This document shows, in pieces, positions 59,693 to 64,000 of a DNA stretch of 64,000 nt (positions are counted from its first letter, which is position 1; each line of letters begins with the position of its first letter). Below the pieces are notes generated by a model. The model searched no databases and had not been told where the DNA came from. It was given only the letters and a program-made list of their open reading frames with translations. The translations under genes were made by a program, and so were the position numbers. The stretch comes from Bin87 sp965220505 (GTDB taxonomy: Bacteria > Chloroflexota > Dehalococcoidia > Lucifugimonadales > UBA3495), in the NCBI GenBank assembly GCA_965220505.1, contig CBDCQE010000001.1, forward strand, positions 62,001 through 126,000, in the 5' to 3' direction.

Positions 59693-60751
59693 ATGGCTGT
59701 GATCGACCTGCGCAGCGACACCATTACCCACCCCACCGACGAGATGCGCCGGGCGATGGCCGAAGCCGAGGTTGGCGACGACGTGTTCGGGGAAGACCCG
59801 TCGATCAACGCGCTGCAGGAACGCGCTGCGGGAATGTTGGGCCAGGAGGCCGGCCTGCTCACCGCTAGCGGCACGATGAGCAACCTGATCGCCGCCCTGA
59901 CCTGGTGCAGCCGCGGCGACGAAATGATCATGGGCCAGGAAGCCCACATGTTCTGGAACGAGTCTGGGGGGCCGACGGCGTTGTCCGGCGCGCAGGTCCG
60001 GTTGGTCCCCAATGAGGCCAACGGTCGGATCTCAGCGGGATCGGTGGCGGGCGCCATCCGTGACGCCTCCAACATCCACGTTCCGGCCACAACGCTGGTC
60101 TGCCTAGAAAACACGCACAATCGTTGCAGCGGCGGCGTGATGACTCCGCAGGACACCCGGGAGGTGGTTGACGTCGCCCACGCAGCCGGAGCGGCGGTGC
60201 ACCTGGACGGCGCGCGGATTTTCAACGCCGCGGTGGCCCTGGAGGTGCCGGTTTCGGAGTTGACCAAGGACGTGGACGACGTGAGCTTCTGCCTCTCCAA
60301 GGCACTGTCGTGTCCGGTGGGTTCGGTGCTGTGCGGCTCCCAGGAGTTCATCACGCGGGCGCGCAAGTGGCGGAAGATGGTGGGCGGCGGCATGCGCCAA
60401 GCCGGCGTCCTGGCCGCCGCCGGACTCGTGGCGCTGGACACGATGGTTGAGCGGCTGGCCGACGACCACGCCAACGCGCGCCGCCTGGCCGCCGGACTGG
60501 CCGACATCGACGGGCTGACCGTCGATCCCGACAGCATCCACACCAACATTGTCATCTTCGAGGTTGATCGAGAGAAGGTCGGGGAGGCCCGTGAGGTGAT
60601 CGCCGCCCTGCGAGAGGATGGGGTGCTGGTTAGCCACAGCCGCGAGCAGTCGCTGCGCATGGTCACGCACCGCCACATTTCCTCGGCGGACGTGGACGAG
60701 GCGTTGTCGCGGGTGAATGGCACCGTGCGGCGGTTGGCCGCAGCCAACTAG
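59693..60751 (+). CDS. ltaE: Low-specificity L-threonine aldolase
   Basis: 352 residues; ATG with TTTGGAGG upstream. PLP fold type I: IDLRSDTITHPTDEMRRAM start, GDDVFGEDPSINALQE, ENTHNRCSGGVMTP, VHLDGARIFNAAVAL and the PLP lysine in CLSKALSCPVGSVLCG. It cleaves L-(allo)threonine to glycine and acetaldehyde. The following gene begins 9 bases later, so the two are co-transcribed. Confidence 0.94.
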   Translation: MAVIDLRSDTITHPTDEMRRAMAEAEVGDDVFGEDPSINALQERAAGMLGQEAGLLTASGTMSNLIAALTWCSRGDEMIMGQEAHMFWNESGGPTALSGAQVRLVPNEANGRISAGSVAGAIRDASNIHVPATTLVCLENTHNRCSGGVMTPQDTREVVDVAHAAGAAVHLDGARIFNAAVALEVPVSELTKDVDDVSFCLSKALSCPVGSVLCGSQEFITRARKWRKMVGGGMRQAGVLAAAGLVALDTMVERLADDHANARRLAAGLADIDGLTVDPDSIHTNIVIFEVDREKVGEAREVIAALREDGVLVSHSREQSLRMVTHRHISSADVDEALSRVNGTVRRLAAAN

Positions 60752-60760
60752 AGGTCCGGC

Positions 60761-61351
60761 ATGGCTGAGTTTGCTATCAACCGTGAGACCACCGCGCTGC
60801 TGATCGCCGATTTCTATGCCGAGGCGATGGGCAACCTGCCCCACGCCGTGGAGCGCGGGGTAGTTGCGCGCACGGTGGGTCTGCAAGCCGCGGCCCGCCA
60901 GGCCGGCCTGATGGTGTGCTATTGCGCCACGGTGTTCCGTCCCGGGTATCCTGAGATCAGCCCGCGGAACAAGACGTTCAGCGCGCGCAAGGCCTCGGGT
61001 CAGCCAGCGGTATTCGATCCGGTGTCGCTGATTCATCCCGATGTGCGGCCCCGGGACGACGAGGTAGTAGTGGGCAAGCACCGGGTCAACGCCTTGTTCG
61101 GCACCGGTCTGGACGTGGCGCTGACCGGGAACAATATCGACACCATCATCCTGCTGGGCTACGCGACCAGCGGCGTGGTGCTGTCCACCACCCGGTTTGC
61201 CGCGGACCGAGACTATCGGCTGTACATCGTCGAGGACTGCTGCGCCGACAGCGAACCTGACGTGCACGATTTTCTAATCGCCCGGATTCTGAACCGTCAG
61301 GCGGACATCGTGTCGGCTGACGAGGCAATCGCGGCGATTCGCGCTGCGTGA
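60761..61351 (+). CDS. Isochorismatase-fold protein lacking the catalytic cysteine
   Basis: 196 residues. Asp17 (LLIADFYAE) and Lys106 (VVGKHRVNA) are kept, but the Cys position reads ATSGVVLSTTR (Val139), where the relative at 19007 has ATSGCVLSS. Some family members such as PhzD work without Cys, so activity is not excluded. It lies 9 bases after ltaE. Confidence 0.88.
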   Translation: MAEFAINRETTALLIADFYAEAMGNLPHAVERGVVARTVGLQAAARQAGLMVCYCATVFRPGYPEISPRNKTFSARKASGQPAVFDPVSLIHPDVRPRDDEVVVGKHRVNALFGTGLDVALTGNNIDTIILLGYATSGVVLSTTRFAADRDYRLYIVEDCCADSEPDVHDFLIARILNRQADIVSADEAIAAIRAA

Positions 61352-61407
61352 GACCGGAGGGACGCCGGTTCACGTCGATCGTCGACGATTGAGCTGGGCG
61401 ATGCCTC

Positions 61408-62337
61408 ATGCTCCGGCAATCCGCATCGCCCACCGCCGATATCAGCGTAGCCATCGATTCACGCCCGCTGTACGCCGGAGACAACATAGATGTGGAGGTC
61501 CTCGTAACCCCTCATCTTTCGTTCCAGGCGGCGCTGGGGGTACTCCGGTTGTCGCGGATTGAACTGATGCGGGTGGATTCGGCGCGCGACGCGGTGCCGC
61601 AGATGATGCTGCCCAGCGGACGCGGTCGCCGGAATCCCGGGGGGCCCGCGCATATTGACGAGATATTCGCGGAAGACGTGACGATGGAAGGCGGGGTGCC
61701 GCAACGTTACCCGGTACGTCTGCGCCTGCCGGACGCGGCACCGCCCACCGTAAAGGGCAAGTACGCTCGCATCTCGTGGGAACTGTCGGCGACGATATTG
61801 ACCCGGGCCGACTGGTTGCCCACGAACGACGGATGGCTGGCGAATATAGCCCGGGGCCGAGCGGCCCACTGCCAGCAGGAACTGGTGGTGTTCAGCCGAT
61901 CCGATGTTGACCCGATGGATGGGTTGCCGCTACTCGATGAGCTGCCGGCCAGCAGGTCCTTTCGCAACCTCACCATGGGCCTGTCGCTGGACGCGCCCAA
62001 CGCGGCCAACGGCGGCGCCGTAACGGGCAGCGTCTCGATTGTCGCCCGAACGGCGCTAAAGGCGCGCGAACTGCGCGTTGAGCTGATGCGGTGGGAACGC
62101 TCGGGGAGCAAGCAGGCGCGGGTTATCGAGCACACCGAGGTGCTGCAGCGCCCCGCGATCCTGGCCGCCGACGAGGAAACCGACTGGGCTTTCCGGCTCA
62201 CAGTGCCCGACCCATTGATGCCCTCGGTGTTGGCCAACCACACCTTCGTTGGGTGGCAGGTCAGGGCCGTCATCGACCGGAAGCTGCGCCCGAACCAATC
62301 GGTATCACAGTTGCTGCACGTGTATACGTCGCCCTGA
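61408..62337 (+). CDS. Arrestin-fold-like protein (Spo0M-like), weak assignment
   Basis: 309 residues. All-beta composition with two halves. Features such as LYAGDNIDVEVLVTP, KGKYARISWELSATI (about residue 115-130) and GGAVTGSVSIVARTALKARE resemble arrestin-like/Spo0M proteins. No signal peptide. The start ATG has no strong RBS. It follows the isochorismatase-like gene by 56 bases. Function unknown. Confidence 0.5.
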   Translation: MLRQSASPTADISVAIDSRPLYAGDNIDVEVLVTPHLSFQAALGVLRLSRIELMRVDSARDAVPQMMLPSGRGRRNPGGPAHIDEIFAEDVTMEGGVPQRYPVRLRLPDAAPPTVKGKYARISWELSATILTRADWLPTNDGWLANIARGRAAHCQQELVVFSRSDVDPMDGLPLLDELPASRSFRNLTMGLSLDAPNAANGGAVTGSVSIVARTALKARELRVELMRWERSGSKQARVIEHTEVLQRPAILAADEETDWAFRLTVPDPLMPSVLANHTFVGWQVRAVIDRKLRPNQSVSQLLHVYTSP

Positions 62338-62407
62338 TCCCCAAGCGGGCCGGCCATTCCGATCCCACTAGTTTCAGACCCAGGCTCACGCGTAGCCGGT
62401 TTGGCAT

Positions 62408-63754
62408 CTAACGGGCATCGCCCCACCACCGGCGCAACCGTTCGGCGATGGCGGCTTCCGAACCCTGGTCCGACGGCTCGTAATATTTGCGGTCAGACAA
62501 CTCCGGCGGCAGGTATTCCTGCGACTCGAAATGCCCTTCGTAGTCGTGGCTGTACTTATAGCCCGCGCCATAGCCCATGCCGCGCATCAGTCCGGTTACG
62601 GCGTTGCGCAGATGGAGCGGCACGGGTTCTTGGGGACGGCTGCGCACGTCGTCCAGCGCGCGCTCCAGCGCCATGTAGGCCGCGTTGCTCTTGGGAGACG
62701 TCGCCAGATAAACGGTTGCCTCGGCCAGGGGGATTCGACCCTCGGGCAGACCGATGAAGTGCACCGCCTGTTGCGCCGCCACCGCCACGGGCAACGCCCC
62801 GGGGTTGGCAAGCCCGATGTCCTCGGCGGCCAGGATCACCAGCCGGCGGGCGATGAACATGGGGTCTTCCCCGGCTTCGAGCATCCGGGCCAGCCAGTAG
62901 AGGGCTCCATCAGGCGAGGAGCCGCGAACCGACTTGATGAAGGCGGAGATCGTGTCATAATGGCTGTCGCCGGCCTTGTCGTATTGTGGGGTGCGGCGTT
63001 GCAGGGCATCGGCGATGCCGTCCATGGTGACGCGGCGCCGGCCGGCCGCGTCCGGCGCTGCGGCGACCACGGCCATCTCCAGGGCGTTCAACGCTACCCG
63101 CGCATCGCCGTTGGCGATGTTGACCAGGTGGGCCAGCGCGTCCGGCTCCAGTTGCGGCGCGAGTGTCGCCATGCCGCGACCTTCATCTTGTAGCGCCCGG
63201 GTGATGATGACGCTCACCGCGTCGTCATCCAGCGCGTTCAGGGTGAACACGCGGCAACGGGAGAGCAGCGGAGCGTTGACTTCGAACGACGGATTCTCGG
63301 TGGTGGCGCCGATGAACGTAACCGTTCCGTCTTCAACGTGGGGCAGGATCACGTCCTGCTGCGCCTTGTTGAAGCGGTGGATCTCGTCGACGAACAGGAT
63401 CGTGGACTGCTGGTAGAGGGCTTGGCGTTCCCGGGCTCCGGCCACCGCCCTGCGCAGATCGGCCACTCCGGCGGACACGGCACTGACGGGTTCGAAGTAG
63501 GCGCGGGTAACGGTGGCGATCAGCCGCGCCAGCGTGGTCTTGCCCGAGCCCGGCGGTCCCCAGAACAGGATGGATGGCACCCGGTCGATTTCGATGGCAC
63601 GGCGGAGGACCCGATCTTCGCCAAGGATGTGCGCCTGCCCCACGAATTCATCGAAGGTAGCAGGTCGCATCCGCTCTGCCAGCGGGGCCGTTTCCCGGGC
63701 CAATTGCTCGCGCCCGTGCTCGAACAGCCCGCTGGCGTTTGGCCGGCCTGTCAT
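62408..63754 (-). CDS. rarA: Replication-associated recombination protein A (RarA/MgsA)
   Basis: 448 residues. Walker A WGPPGSGKTTLARL, Walker B ILFVDEIHRFNKAQQ, sensor 1 FIGATTENPSFE, and the C-terminal MgsA domain with GALYWLARMLEAGEDPMFIA and ALDDVRSRP. It is the AAA+ clamp-loader-like ATPase acting at stalled forks. Normal length for the family. Confidence 0.95.
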   Translation of the reverse strand: MTGRPNASGLFEHGREQLARETAPLAERMRPATFDEFVGQAHILGEDRVLRRAIEIDRVPSILFWGPPGSGKTTLARLIATVTRAYFEPVSAVSAGVADLRRAVAGARERQALYQQSTILFVDEIHRFNKAQQDVILPHVEDGTVTFIGATTENPSFEVNAPLLSRCRVFTLNALDDDAVSVIITRALQDEGRGMATLAPQLEPDALAHLVNIANGDARVALNALEMAVVAAAPDAAGRRRVTMDGIADALQRRTPQYDKAGDSHYDTISAFIKSVRGSSPDGALYWLARMLEAGEDPMFIARRLVILAAEDIGLANPGALPVAVAAQQAVHFIGLPEGRIPLAEATVYLATSPKSNAAYMALERALDDVRSRPQEPVPLHLRNAVTGLMRGMGYGAGYKYSHDYEGHFESQEYLPPELSDRKYYEPSDQGSEAAIAERLRRWWGDAR

Positions 63755-63768
63755 TACGGTAGAGAGAG

Positions 63769-64000
63769 TTAATCGCGTTCCGCCGGAGCGGGTACGGTCA
63801 GGATGGTGGCGTTGTGGCTTTTGGCGAGGGCAATTGCATCCGGCGTCGCATCATTGCCAATTGCGATGGCATGGACGACTTGACCAGTTGCCTTACGCAG
63901 AATGACCGCCCTCCTGGCAGAACGGATGACATCGGTGGGTTCTACGGTGACCGATATTTCGGCAATGGCGTGGATAGTATCGCCGGCAGTATCTCCGCCG
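63769..64000 (-). CDS. C-terminal fragment of a protein with nuclease-like end
   Basis: On the minus strand the frame is open from the window edge to TAA at 63769 (76 residues). It reads ISVTVEPTDVIRSARRAVIL, then RKATGQVVHAIAIGN and ends TVPAPAERD. This resembles the tail of coiled-coil/PD-(D/E)XK-like proteins often annotated as DUF3782-type, where EISxTVxxxDVxRAxRRA-IL is a conserved element. The start is outside the window. It ends 14 bases before the rarA start. Confidence 0.5.
   Translation of the reverse strand, partial: GGDTAGDTIHAIAEISVTVEPTDVIRSARRAVILRKATGQVVHAIAIGNDATPDAIALAKSHNATILTVPAPAERD

Overview
This is a GC-rich bacterial chromosome segment with about sixty genes, one tRNA and no phage or IS transposase. 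The gene families suggest a Chloroflexota bacterium, perhaps of the SAR202/Dehalococcoidia type: DUF1501/DUF1800 pairs, NHL propellers, luciferase-like oxidoreductases, GMC oxidoreductases, many Uma2-family genes, family III CoA-transferase and isochorismatase-fold hydrolases. That placement is recalled family knowledge, not a phylogeny.

Layout. 0-3.5 kb: end of a DUF1800 gene, a DUF1501 gene, an NHL propeller and a Uma2 gene. 3.5-10.1 kb (minus): a branched-chain amino-acid-type ABC importer (livF, livG, livM, an enlarged livH, and a substrate-binding lipoprotein made of two fused copies). 10.2-27.4 kb: tRNA-Asn, then mostly oxidoreductases and hydrolases, including a second DUF1800-DUF1501-NHL cassette, two GMC paralogues, two luciferase-like enzymes, a SulP transporter and an SDR. 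27.6-31.3 kb (minus): a SodC-like protein, a zinc-binding lipoprotein in which a beta-propeller is inserted inside a ZnuA/AztC-type fold, a regularly spaced repeat array, and a Fur/Zur regulator. 31.8-38.4 kb: FmdB zinc ribbon, TTC38-like TPR protein, a broken aspartic protease with its small partner, a CoA-transferase, HEPN-like proteins, DUF4268 and an MBL hydrolase. 38.5-42.5 kb (minus): a cassette whose mutase carries the active-site signature of 2-hydroxyisobutyryl-CoA mutase (ligase, B12 subunit, small membrane peptides, large subunit). 42.5-44.6 kb: a PLD-type nuclease with a small partner, and a HigBA toxin-antitoxin pair. 44.7-51.7 kb: HtpX, a BNR propeller, three tandem Uma2 genes at exactly 563-bp intervals, two hydrolases and a K+ channel. 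51.7-64 kb: gltX, glnS, an MFS protein with a long soluble tail, an rluD/lspA/hydrolase operon interrupted by a small inverted-repeat element, threonine aldolase, an isochorismatase-fold protein lacking its cysteine, an arrestin-like protein, rarA and a partial gene.

The most notable items are the zinc-binding protein/propeller fusion with its upstream repeat array beside Zur, the HCM-type mutase cassette, the tandem-fused binding protein, the 154-bp MITE-like element that supplies a possible start codon to rluD, and several enzymes with a substituted key residue. Similar palindromes and hairpins recur at gene borders across the window.
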